54,264 nt of DNA from Beijerinckia sp. L45 (GTDB lineage Bacteria; Pseudomonadota; Alphaproteobacteria; Rhizobiales; Beijerinckiaceae), in NCBI RefSeq assembly GCF_009765775.1, contig NZ_LMUU01000195.1, positions 27,166 to 81,429 on the forward strand. Direction: 5' to 3'. The notes beneath the pieces were generated by a model. That model ran no database searches and was not told where the DNA came from. It was given only the letters and a program-made list of their open reading frames with translations. The position numbers and the translations under genes were made by a program. Below, piece after piece: positions 17,778 to 26,543 of this stretch. Numbering within the stretch: position 1 is the stretch's first letter; each line of letters starts with the position of its first letter.

Positions 17778-20207
17778 ATGAAACTTACGCTCAACTGGTT
17801 GAAAGATCACCTCGAAACGGAGGCCTCGCTCGATACGATCGTGGCGACTCTGACCAAGATCGGCCTCGAGGTCGAAGAGGTGAAGGACCCGGCGCGCGCC
17901 CTCGGTGGGTTCGTGATCGCTGCGGTTCTGGAGGCCAAGCCGCATCCCAATGCCGATCGTCTGCGCGTCTGCACCGTCGATTTCGGCGCCGCGGCCCCGA
18001 TGCAGGTGGTGTGCGGCGCGCCGAACGCCCGCGCCGGCATGAAGTCGGTCTTCGCGCCGGTCGGCACCTATATTCCCGGCAAGAAGACCACGTTGGGCCC
18101 CGGCGTGATCCGCGGTGTCGAGTCGAACGGGATGCTCTGCTCCGCGGCGGAACTCGAGCTCTCCGAAGAGCATGACGGCATTCTCGATCTGCCTGGCGAG
18201 GCGCCGGTCGGCACGCCTTACGCCCAGTGGGTCGGCCTCGATCCCGTCATCGACATCAACCTGACGCCGAACCGCCCCGACGCGATGGGCATCGCCGGCA
18301 TCGCCCGCGACCTCGCCGCCGCCGGCCTCGGTACCGTGAAAACGCCTGCGGTCGCCCCGATCACGGGCGGCGCGCCGAGCCCGGTGACGGTCCGCATCGC
18401 CCTCGACGGCGCGGACGCGGCCCTGGCGCCGGTCTTCGCCCTGCGTGGCGTCTCCGGGGTCAAGAACGGGCCGGCCCCGGACTGGCTGCAGGCGAAGCTG
18501 CGATCGGTCGGTCTGCGCCCGATCAACGCCCTGGTCGACATCACCAATTTTCTGACCTTCGACCGCGCGCGGCCGCTCCACGTCTTCGATGCCAAGAAAG
18601 TGTCGGGCGGCCTCGTCGTGCGGCGTGCGGCCCCAGGGGAGACGCTGAAGGCGCTCGACGGCAAGACCTATACGCTCGACGCCAGCATGGTGGTCATCGC
18701 CGACGACAGCGGCGTGATCTCCCTTGCCGGCATCATGGGCGGCGAAGCGACGGGTTGCGACGAGACCACGACCGATGTGCTGATCGAGGCGGCGCTGTGG
18801 AGTCCAAATGCGATTGCCGCGACGGGCCGTAAGCTCGGCATCGTCTCCGATGCCCGCTATCGCTTCGAGCGTGGCATCGATCCCGCTTTCACCCTGCCGG
18901 GCCTCGATCTCGCCACCCGCCTCGTGCTCGACCTCTGCGGCGGCACGGCCTCCGGCGTCACGCTGGCCGGCACGGTGCCCGAACCCGACACGCGGATCCT
19001 CTTTCCCTACAGCGAAGTGCGCCGGCTTACGGGCCTTGATCTGCCGAGCACCGAGATGCTGCAGATCCTGGAAGCGCTGGGGTTCCAGCTCGCCGGGTCG
19101 CCGGGCAATGCCGATCTCATCTACGTCAAGGTGCCGTCGTGGCGCCCGGACATCTTCGGCAAGGCCGACCTCGTCGAGGAGGTGATCCGCATTGCCGGCG
19201 TCGACCGCGTCGTCAGCACGCCGCTGCCTCGGCAAAGCGCCTCGATTCCGGCCGCGATCCTGACGCCGCTACAAAAACGGACTCGCCAGGCTAAGCGGGC
19301 GCTCGCCGCCAGCGGCCTGGTCGAGGCGGTGACCTGGTCCTTCGTCTCGCACGAACAGGCCGTGCTGTTCGGCGGGGGCGAGCCAGCTCTCGTCCTCGCC
19401 AACCCGATCGCCTCGGACCTCTCCGACATGCGCCCGAGCCTGCTGCCCGGCCTGATCGCGGCCGTCGGGCGCAACGCGGCGCGCGGCGCCGCCGACCTTG
19501 CGCTCTTCGAGGTCGGCCAGATCTTCAAGGGCGACGGGGACAAGGATCAGCGGATCGCGGTGGCCGCTGTGCGCAGCGGCACGGCGAAGCCGAGCGGCGG
19601 CGGCCGGCATTGGAGCGGCGCCGCGGGTTCGGTCGATGCCTTCGACGCCAAGGCCGACGCCATGGCCCTGCTCGACGCGCTCGGCGTGCCGACCGGCGGC
19701 CTGCAGGTCGTTGCCGGCGGTGCCTCGGCGTTTCACCCCGGCCGCTCCGCGGTGCTCCGCTTCGGCCCCAAGGGCGTGCTCGGGTCGTTCGGCGAAATCC
19801 ATCCGAGCGTGCTTGCCGCGATGGACGTGGCCGGCCCGCTCGTCGGATTCGAGCTGATCCTCGATGACATACCGGCGCCGAAATCGAAGCCCACGAAGGC
19901 CAAGGCGCGGCTGGATCTCTCCGATTTCATGCCGTTGCAACGCGACTTCGCCTTCGTCGTCGATCGCGGCGTCGAAGCGGGTGCGATCGTCAAGGCGGCG
20001 CTCGGTGCCGAACGGACCCTTGTGACCCACGTTGCCGTGTTCGACATTTACGAAGGGCAGGGCGTTCCGCCCGGCCAAAAATCGGTCGCCATTACGGCGA
20101 CGATCCAGCCGCGCGATCAGACCCTGAAAGACAACGAGATCGAAGCCGTGATGGGGAAAATCATTGCCGACGTCACCAAGAAAACCGGGGCGGTTCTAAG
20201 AGGATGA
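17778..20207 (+). CDS. pheT: Phenylalanyl-tRNA synthetase beta subunit
   Basis: An 809-aa subunit of the cytosolic alpha2-beta2 PheRS. Domains in order: tRNA-binding OB fold (about residues 40-150, with AKPHPNADRLRVC and VVCGAPNARAGM), B3/B4 editing region (about 210-375), B5 (about 400-480), core catalytic-like domain, and a C-terminal anticodon-binding domain (about 715-808, DFMPLQRDFAFVVDRGV). Length is normal. No pheS is seen in the window; the upstream neighbour is the divergent cdd. The stop overlaps the next gene by ATGA. Confidence 0.97.
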   Translation: MKLTLNWLKDHLETEASLDTIVATLTKIGLEVEEVKDPARALGGFVIAAVLEAKPHPNADRLRVCTVDFGAAAPMQVVCGAPNARAGMKSVFAPVGTYIPGKKTTLGPGVIRGVESNGMLCSAAELELSEEHDGILDLPGEAPVGTPYAQWVGLDPVIDINLTPNRPDAMGIAGIARDLAAAGLGTVKTPAVAPITGGAPSPVTVRIALDGADAALAPVFALRGVSGVKNGPAPDWLQAKLRSVGLRPINALVDITNFLTFDRARPLHVFDAKKVSGGLVVRRAAPGETLKALDGKTYTLDASMVVIADDSGVISLAGIMGGEATGCDETTTDVLIEAALWSPNAIAATGRKLGIVSDARYRFERGIDPAFTLPGLDLATRLVLDLCGGTASGVTLAGTVPEPDTRILFPYSEVRRLTGLDLPSTEMLQILEALGFQLAGSPGNADLIYVKVPSWRPDIFGKADLVEEVIRIAGVDRVVSTPLPRQSASIPAAILTPLQKRTRQAKRALAASGLVEAVTWSFVSHEQAVLFGGGEPALVLANPIASDLSDMRPSLLPGLIAAVGRNAARGAADLALFEVGQIFKGDGDKDQRIAVAAVRSGTAKPSGGGRHWSGAAGSVDAFDAKADAMALLDALGVPTGGLQVVAGGASAFHPGRSAVLRFGPKGVLGSFGEIHPSVLAAMDVAGPLVGFELILDDIPAPKSKPTKAKARLDLSDFMPLQRDFAFVVDRGVEAGAIVKAALGAERTLVTHVAVFDIYEGQGVPPGQKSVAITATIQPRDQTLKDNEIEAVMGKIIADVTKKTGAVLRG

Positions 20208-20566
20208 AGCGGTTGCCGACGATCATGCCGACGCGTGTCACACTTGTTGCCCTGGCTCTTGCTTTCGGCGGTTTTTCCGTCGGTATCGCGCGAGCGGACG
20301 AGCCGCGTACGATTAACGACTGCGAGAAGATCTCGGCGGCCGATGCCTACAACCAATGCCTGGCCAAGTTCGGCCCGGAGTCGAAGGTCAAAAGTCTCGA
20401 GCCCGAACGCCCCGGCGACATGAAAGCCAATGGCGCCGAAGCGGCGGCCGGCGCGAAGCCACTCGCGCATAAGGGCGGCGGGCGCCACGGCGGTGGCCGG
20501 CATCGGGCGGCCGGCGGCGGCCGCAAGCGGGCCTCGTTCACGGTTTCGCACCGACGCCACAAGTAA
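20204..20566 (+). CDS. Small exported basic protein, unknown function
   Basis: A 120-aa protein with a Sec signal peptide ending near ARA (about residue 31), a short domain with two cysteines (DCEKISAADAYNQCLAKFGP) that could form a disulfide, and a C-terminal tail very rich in Gly, His and Arg (GGGRHGGGRHRAAGGGRKR). Function unknown. It overlaps pheT by ATGA, so translation is coupled to that gene. The Cys pair with the NDC...YNQCL spacing recurs in small rhizobial exported proteins as far as I recall; this was not checked. Confidence 0.75.
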   Translation: MKRLPTIMPTRVTLVALALAFGGFSVGIARADEPRTINDCEKISAADAYNQCLAKFGPESKVKSLEPERPGDMKANGAEAAAGAKPLAHKGGGRHGGGRHRAAGGGRKRASFTVSHRRHK

Positions 20567-20593
20567 GCGCGTCGGCGGAGCCGGATCAAAGCC

Positions 20594-21457
20594 ATGAGCG
20601 TCACGCCGACGCTTGGAATCGCACGACGCTCCATGCAACATGGCGCCATGCTCCCGTCGCGCTTCTGGACCGAACTCACCTCGTCCGATCTGGACGATGC
20701 CGACATGGCCGAGGTCATCGCGGTGCTGCCGGTCGCTGCCATCGAGCAGCATGGGCCGCATCTGCCGCTCGGCACCGATGCTTTCATCATGGATGGCTAT
20801 CTCGAACGCGCCTATGCGCGGCTGCCGGCGGATCTGCCGGTCGTGTTCCTGCCGGTGCAGCGTTGCGGCTGTTCGGTCGAGCACGGTGACTTCGCCGGCA
20901 CGCTGAGCCTGTCCGCCCGCGCGGCGCTGAGCGCCTGGAGCGAGCTTGCCGAGGCCGTGGCGCGCACCGGCTGCCGCAAGCTGGTGATCGTCAATTCGCA
21001 CGGCGGCAATTCCGGGCTGATCGATATTCTCGCCCGTGAACTGCGCGCTTCGAACGGGTTGTTCGTGGTGATGGCGGCATGGCAGCGCTTCGGCTACCCC
21101 GACGGCCTGTTTTCCGAAAATGAGCGGGTTCACGGCATCCATGGCGGCGAGATCGAGACGTCGCTGATGCTGACCTTCCGGCCCGACCTGGTCCGCCGTG
21201 ACAAGCTCGAGAATTTCGTGCCGACGAGCGTCGCGATGGAACGCGATTTCACCTGGCTGCGCGCCGGGCGTCCGACCGGCTACGGCTGGATGGCGCAGGA
21301 TATTTCTACCGTCGGCGCGGCGGGCGATGCGGCCGCCGCCACCGCGGAAAAAGGCGAGGCCTGCGCCGACTACGGCGCGACGGCGTTCGTCGAGCTGTTG
21401 CAGGACGTCGAAGCCTTCGATCTCGCCGGGCTGGTCGAGCACGGCGGCCGCATCTGA
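20594..21457 (+). CDS. Creatininase-family metal-dependent amidohydrolase
   Basis: A 287-aa protein of the creatininase/MftE fold. Metal and catalytic motifs are visible: EQHGPHLPLGTD (about residues 52-63), VNSHGGNSGLID (about 134-145) and HGGEIETSLML (about 183-193). The family includes creatinine amidohydrolase and enzymes of cofactor and pterin-related pathways, so the substrate is not predictable. Alternative starts at 20636 and 20648 exist. It converges with opgG with a gap of only 4 bases. Confidence 0.88.
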   Translation: MSVTPTLGIARRSMQHGAMLPSRFWTELTSSDLDDADMAEVIAVLPVAAIEQHGPHLPLGTDAFIMDGYLERAYARLPADLPVVFLPVQRCGCSVEHGDFAGTLSLSARAALSAWSELAEAVARTGCRKLVIVNSHGGNSGLIDILARELRASNGLFVVMAAWQRFGYPDGLFSENERVHGIHGGEIETSLMLTFRPDLVRRDKLENFVPTSVAMERDFTWLRAGRPTGYGWMAQDISTVGAAGDAAAATAEKGEACADYGATAFVELLQDVEAFDLAGLVEHGGRI

Positions 21458-21461
21458 ACCG

Positions 21462-23024
21462 CTACTTCGGTGCCTGCCACGGGAAGAGCCAGGTCTCCGA
21501 CAAGGTCTTCGCGCCGGCGCGCAAAAAGCCGCGGACGTCGGCGGTCTGGTCTGGATCGAGTTGCACGTCGATCGTGGCGCGGAACCCGTCGATATAAGGG
21601 TTCCACTGCGTATAGGAGCGAATGATCTTCCCGGCGCTCGTGCTGGCGACGATCTGCACCGAGGCGGGGTCGTCCTTGTAATAGTCGAGATCGCCGCCGG
21701 CGAAATCGATGAGAAAGCGGCGCGTGCCCGGCGTGTTGGGCTCCGGCGACCCGAGGGCCCGCGCCGTGGTCTGAAATGTGTTCAGCGTCTTGGCGCTGTC
21801 GGAGAGATGCCCGAAGTCGAGGCTCGAGGTAATGGTGTAGCTGTAGGTCAGCGGCGTCCCGACGACGAGCGGCTGCTTGTTGACCCAGGATACCACGACG
21901 TTGTCGTTGCTCTCGTCGGTCGTCGGCATCTCGAACAGCTCGACGTGACCCTCGCCGAACTTCGATTTCGGCTCGACGAAGTAGCTCGGGCGCAGCTGAT
22001 AGGCGAGGTCGATGTCCTGGTAATGGTCGAAGCGGCGGTCGCGCTGCAGCAGGCCGTAACCCTGAACGTTCTGGTCGGAGAACGAGGACAGCTTGGCGAT
22101 GGTCGGATTGCGCAGCGGCCGCCAGATCCATTCGCCGGCGCCGGTGTGCATCAGCAACCCGTCGGAATCGTGCAATTCGGGACGAAAGTCCTCGTTGAAG
22201 CGGTGGTCGTTCTCGCCGATGTAGAACATCGAGGTCAGCGGCGCGTAGCCGACCTTCACGTCGTCGCGCCGTGGTATCAACGTCGCCGTGACCTCGATGG
22301 CGCTCTCGTCTCGCGGATAGCAGTCGAACTGGAACGCGCCCGTGGTCGCCGAACTGTCTAGCAGGGCGTAGATCGTGAGCTTCTCGACGCCGGGTGCCGG
22401 CGTGTCGATCCAGAACTCCCGGAAGAACGGAAACTCTTCCTGGTTGGTGCCGCCGCCGAGCTGCAGCGCGCGGGCGGAGAGGCCGTATTGCTGATTGCGC
22501 CCGAGAAAGCGGAAATAGCTGGCGCCGATGAAGCTGATGAACTCGTCGAATTTTTTCGGGTCGTTGACCGGAAAGCGGATCTTGAATCCGGCGAAGCCGA
22601 GGTTCACCGGCAGCGGCTTGTCGAGCTTGGTCTTGCCGAAGTCGAACTGGCCGGGCTTGTAGGGCAGCGGCGTCGGGATCCCGTCGCGGATCGTATTGAT
22701 CGTCACCGGCCGCTTGTAGAGGTGGCCGAGATGATAGAGCTGCATCCGGAACAGGCTGCCGTTGGCACCGAGCAGCGACTTGTCCTCGCGGAAGTCGATC
22801 TCGCGCCACGCATCGAAGTCGAGCTTGTTGAGTTCGTCGGGCAGCGGCGGAAGCTGGCCTTCGAACGGCGCGGAAGCGAGGTCGCGCGCGCGCTTGACGA
22901 CGTCGTCGAGACTGAAGCGGGTCTGCTGTGGCGGATGCGCGGTCTGCGCGCCGGCCTGATCGACGGTCATGGCGCTGGCGCCGGCGACGAGAGCGCCTTG
23001 AACGATGGTTCGACGACTAAAAAT
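21462..23024 (-). CDS. opgG: Periplasmic glucan biosynthesis protein OpgG/MdoG
   Basis: A protein of about 520 aa of the MdoG family, needed for osmoregulated periplasmic glucan synthesis. After a twin-arginine-like signal (SRRTIVQGALVAGASA) comes the MdoG domain, with VVKRARDLASAPFEG and the segment FREDKSLLGANGSLFRMQLY; the C-terminal half is beta-rich. The frame opens at TTG 23102, but GGAGGA (23036-23031) lies six bases before an in-frame ATT at 23024, directly ahead of the Tat motif, so AUU initiation is proposed. TTG 23045 and 23102 are alternatives. No opgH lies nearby. Confidence 0.85.
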   Translation of the reverse strand: MFSRRTIVQGALVAGASAMTVDQAGAQTAHPPQQTRFSLDDVVKRARDLASAPFEGQLPPLPDELNKLDFDAWREIDFREDKSLLGANGSLFRMQLYHLGHLYKRPVTINTIRDGIPTPLPYKPGQFDFGKTKLDKPLPVNLGFAGFKIRFPVNDPKKFDEFISFIGASYFRFLGRNQQYGLSARALQLGGGTNQEEFPFFREFWIDTPAPGVEKLTIYALLDSSATTGAFQFDCYPRDESAIEVTATLIPRRDDVKVGYAPLTSMFYIGENDHRFNEDFRPELHDSDGLLMHTGAGEWIWRPLRNPTIAKLSSFSDQNVQGYGLLQRDRRFDHYQDIDLAYQLRPSYFVEPKSKFGEGHVELFEMPTTDESNDNVVVSWVNKQPLVVGTPLTYSYTITSSLDFGHLSDSAKTLNTFQTTARALGSPEPNTPGTRRFLIDFAGGDLDYYKDDPASVQIVASTSAGKIIRSYTQWNPYIDGFRATIDVQLDPDQTADVRGFLRAGAKTLSETWLFPWQAPK

Positions 23025-23365
23025 GGTTTGTCCTCCGCCGCTCAAGTCGCGTGTCGCTCGGCGACGGGGCGAGTCCGTAACGCCGTTTGCGCGGGACGGC
23101 AAGTCGCGCCGGCCTGCTGTCCCGAGGAGAACGCCGCAATTGAGCCACCTTCGAAAGGCTTTGTCGACGGCTCGAAAGCCTGTAGGGTTCGTTACGATTT
23201 GATGGATCGGTTGTTTTGGCCGGTCGTGTCAGCGTCCTGATGCCCGTTCGGCCTCTGTGTTTTGCCATTTCGCCCGAGGCCGATCGCTCAAATGCACCTT
23301 TCCCGGACAGTCATGTGTGGACGCAGACGCTAAGTTTTAGCCCACATGGTGCCAGTCGATACGCG

Positions 23366-25318
23366 ATGAGCGTCGAGCTCGGCGTGGAGCCCGCTATCGA
23401 ATCCGATGGCGAGCGCCACACGTTCTTCGACCATCGGCGCGTGTCGCTGCGCTGGCTCGGCGGCACGATCCTGACCGGGTTCATGGGTGCCGCCCTGATC
23501 GGCTCGGCGATTTTCGCTGCCCTCGACCATCAATCCAACTTCGCCGAGGCGCCGGTTCCGGCGTCGCCCGCGCGCAAGGAGGTCGTCGAGGCCGGGATCA
23601 ACCCGCGCAAGGGCGACCGTCTGGTCAAGCCGGTCGATATCGTGGCGGCCAAGCAGACATTCCGCGTCCCCACGCCGACGAAGATCGGCGACAAGGAGGC
23701 GATGCGCATTCACACGTTCTCCCATGTGGAAACGACGCTTCTGACCGCAACCGCCGGCTTCGCCGACGACGTTCCGGAATTCAATCCCTTGAAAATGCTG
23801 GCGGATGCCCGCAACACCGTCGATGCCGCGCCGGAGCCTCTGCAGGACGATGCGGAAATCTCCTGGGCCAACCGCGATTTCTCGCCGCAGAACCTGACCT
23901 CCACGATCGCGCTGTCGGAAGACGAAGTGCAGGCCCAGGTCGCCGAACACGTGAAGAGCTCGCTTGCCGCAGGAAGTCGGCCGTTTTCGCTGCCCTCGCA
24001 GCTGTTGTTAACGCGCACCAGCCGGGCCAATTCGATTGGCGCCTTGGCCTACGCCAATCCCAACGACGGGATCACGCGGTCGCCCTTCTCCTCGATCGAG
24101 GTCCGGATGGTCCCGGAGAACGTCTCGGTCATCCCGCGGTCGTCGCTTCCCACCGATGCCAGCCAGATGGACGAGCGCATGGTGATCATGCGCCACAACG
24201 AGTCGTTCGAGAACATGCTGATGACCGCGGGCGTCGCCCGCGACACGATCCCGCCCATCGTCGCGGCCTTCGCGGCCAAGCCGGGCGATCCCGTCGTGGC
24301 CGAAGGCCGTCGCATCAAACTGCTGTTTGCCGATTCCGATGCTCCCGGCCAGGCGACGGTGCTGGCCCGCATCTCCGTTTACGCCGACCAGACGCTGGAG
24401 ACCTCGATCGCCTTGAAGGACGACGGCGGCTACGTTCGTCTCTCGGCGCCCGCCACCGCCGCGGCGGCGAAGCCGGCCGCCAAGAGCGATGACGACGGCG
24501 ACGACGATACCGGCGGCATGCGTCTCTACAATTCGTTGTACGAAACGGGGCTGAAACAGGACATCCCGCGCCCGATCATCGACGATCTCGTCCGCGTCTT
24601 CGCCAACGACGTGGACTTCCAGCGCGGCGTGTCCGGCGGCGATTCCTTCGAGGCCTTCTATGACGAAGGCGAAGACGCCGATGGTACCAAGGAGCTTCTG
24701 CACGCTTCCATCACCGCGCGCGGCGAGACATACAAATACTATCGATTCCAGACCCCCGACGACGGCCTCGTCGATTTCTACGACCAGAATGGCCGCTCGA
24801 CGCGCAAATTCCTCGTCCGCACCCCGATCCTGAACTTCAAGATCACCTCCGGCTTCGGCATGCGTTTCCACCCGATCCTCGGTTACGCCCGCCCGCATCT
24901 CGGCGTCGATTTCGCCGCGCCGATCGGCACCCCGATCTTCGCCGCCGGCAATGGCACGATCATCAAGGCCGGCTGGAACCCGGCTTACGGCCGCCGGATC
25001 GAGATCCAGCACGCCAACGGCTACGTCACTACCTACAATCATATGTCGGGCTTTGCCCGTGGCGCCGTCGACGGGGCCCGCGTGAAGCAGGGCCAGACCA
25101 TCGGCTATCTCGGCCAGACCGGTCTGGCGACCGGCCCGCACCTGCACTACGAGGTGCTGGTCAACGGCCACTTCGTCGATCCGATGAAGGTCAAGCTGGC
25201 CCGCACCCGCGAGTTCGACGGCAAGATGCTGGCCCAGTTCACCCACGAGCGGGATCGCATCGACGAGCTTCTCTCCAAGGCGCCGAACGCCCCTCAGGTC
25301 ACCGCCCGCGCGAACTGA
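23366..25318 (+). CDS. M23 (LytM) peptidoglycan endopeptidase, membrane-anchored
   Basis: A 650-aa protein with a cytoplasmic N-terminus, one transmembrane helix (TILTGFMGAALIGSAIFAAL, about residues 36-55), a long periplasmic region with OapA/LysM-like folds, and a C-terminal M23 domain. The zinc site is visible in HPILGYARPHLGVDFAAP and HLHYEVLVNG. Such proteins cut cross-bridges or activate amidases during wall growth. Start 23366 was chosen because the longer frame to 23216 lacks a ribosome site. Its 3' end overlaps cbiD by 20 bases tail to tail. Confidence 0.92.
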   Translation: MSVELGVEPAIESDGERHTFFDHRRVSLRWLGGTILTGFMGAALIGSAIFAALDHQSNFAEAPVPASPARKEVVEAGINPRKGDRLVKPVDIVAAKQTFRVPTPTKIGDKEAMRIHTFSHVETTLLTATAGFADDVPEFNPLKMLADARNTVDAAPEPLQDDAEISWANRDFSPQNLTSTIALSEDEVQAQVAEHVKSSLAAGSRPFSLPSQLLLTRTSRANSIGALAYANPNDGITRSPFSSIEVRMVPENVSVIPRSSLPTDASQMDERMVIMRHNESFENMLMTAGVARDTIPPIVAAFAAKPGDPVVAEGRRIKLLFADSDAPGQATVLARISVYADQTLETSIALKDDGGYVRLSAPATAAAAKPAAKSDDDGDDDTGGMRLYNSLYETGLKQDIPRPIIDDLVRVFANDVDFQRGVSGGDSFEAFYDEGEDADGTKELLHASITARGETYKYYRFQTPDDGLVDFYDQNGRSTRKFLVRTPILNFKITSGFGMRFHPILGYARPHLGVDFAAPIGTPIFAAGNGTIIKAGWNPAYGRRIEIQHANGYVTTYNHMSGFARGAVDGARVKQGQTIGYLGQTGLATGPHLHYEVLVNGHFVDPMKVKLARTREFDGKMLAQFTHERDRIDELLSKAPNAPQVTARAN

Positions 25319-26414
25319 TCACTGGCCGTGTCGTTGTCGTTGCGAGAGGCCGGCCGAGCCGGTCGAAGATCGCGATGTCGAGGCTGACGCCGCTTCCGGC
25401 GAGCGCATTTGCGGCCGTCGCCCAGGCCGTTTCCGCGACTCGCCCGGTAACGTCGAGCCCTTCGGCTTCGGCGCGGGCCAAAACCTCCGCAGCCGTATTC
25501 GCGCCAGCGATGCCTGCGACCAGAGCGCCGCTGCCGCCGACCTCTGCCACCCGAGCTGCCAGCCAGTCGAGGTCCACGCGGCCGCGCCCGGAGTGCAGGT
25601 CGAGCAGGCCTTGGCCGAGCTTGACCATTTTGGCGAAGCCGCCGGCGATAGTCACCCGCTCGACGGGATGCCGGCGCAGATACTTGAACAGGCCGCCGGC
25701 GAAATCCCCCATTTCGATCAGCGCCGGTTCGGGCAGGCCATAGAGGGCCTGCACGGCCTGCTCCGACGTCGTGCCCGTCGCGCCGGCAATATGGGGCAGG
25801 CCCATCGCCCGGGCGACATCGACGCCCCGATGGATCGTGTCGATCCAGGCCGCGCAGGAAAACGGGATGACGATCCCCGTCGTCCCCAGGATCGACAGGC
25901 CGCCGACGATGCCGAGGCGTCCGTTCAAGGTCCGCTCGGCGATCTTTTCGCCGCCGGGAATCGAGATGGTGACGACGAGATCGCGCGGTGCGTCTATGAC
26001 CTCGCCGAGCGCCGCCGCGATCATCGCCCGCGGCCCCGGATTGATCGCGGGTTCGCCGACCGGGAGCGGCAATCCTGGCCGGGTCACCATCCCGACGCCG
26101 CTGCCGGCGCGAAAGGTCAGGCCGCTGCCGGCGGGGCCGCGCGCGACGCGGCTGATCACCATGGCGCCGTGAGTGACGTCGGGATCGTCGCCGGCATCCT
26201 TGATGATCCCGGCTTCGGCGAAGGCCGCATCCAGCGCCTCGTGGGCGATCGCGAAGGCTGGTCGCTGGCCGCCCGGCAGCGGGATCGCGACCGACGATGG
26301 GCACTGTCCGCTCAGCAGCGCCTCGCAGGCCGCCTTGGCCGCCGCGGCCGCGCAGGCGCCGGTGGTCCAGCCTCGGCGAAGCGGCGTTTCGGGGCTGCTG
26401 GCGTCAGACATCAT
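25299..26414 (-). CDS. cbiD: Cobalt-precorrin-5B C1-methyltransferase
   Basis: A 371-aa CbiD protein, which methylates C1 of the corrin ring during cobalamin synthesis. The N-terminal signature RRGWTTGACAAAAAKAACE is clear, as are GSGLTFRAGSGVGMVTRPGL (split here by family-typical residues) and PGGEKIAERTLNGRLGIVGG. In bacteria without CobF, CbiD performs this step. ATG 26414 and 26411 are both possible starts. It is divergent from the YdeP-type oxidoreductase (129-bp gap). Confidence 0.95.
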   Translation of the reverse strand: MMSDASSPETPLRRGWTTGACAAAAAKAACEALLSGQCPSSVAIPLPGGQRPAFAIAHEALDAAFAEAGIIKDAGDDPDVTHGAMVISRVARGPAGSGLTFRAGSGVGMVTRPGLPLPVGEPAINPGPRAMIAAALGEVIDAPRDLVVTISIPGGEKIAERTLNGRLGIVGGLSILGTTGIVIPFSCAAWIDTIHRGVDVARAMGLPHIAGATGTTSEQAVQALYGLPEPALIEMGDFAGGLFKYLRRHPVERVTIAGGFAKMVKLGQGLLDLHSGRGRVDLDWLAARVAEVGGSGALVAGIAGANTAAEVLARAEAEGLDVTGRVAETAWATAANALAGSGVSLDIAIFDRLGRPLATTTTRPVISSRGR

Positions 26415-26543
26415 GAGGCGTTCTCGCCCCCGCGTCGCGTCGACGCAAGAGCGGTGTCGCGGCGGCAGGGCGGGAACTTCGCTCCAAAGCGGCGCTTACA
26501 TCGGCGCACCTTCCGGCTTGTGGCTGCGAGAGCGAGAATCCGA

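Noticed and set aside
17715-19235. 506-aa minus-strand frame
   Set aside because: Antisense of pheT, with composition typical of a shadow frame.
24008-25246. 412-aa minus-strand frame
   Set aside because: Antisense of the M23 peptidase gene; a shadow frame.
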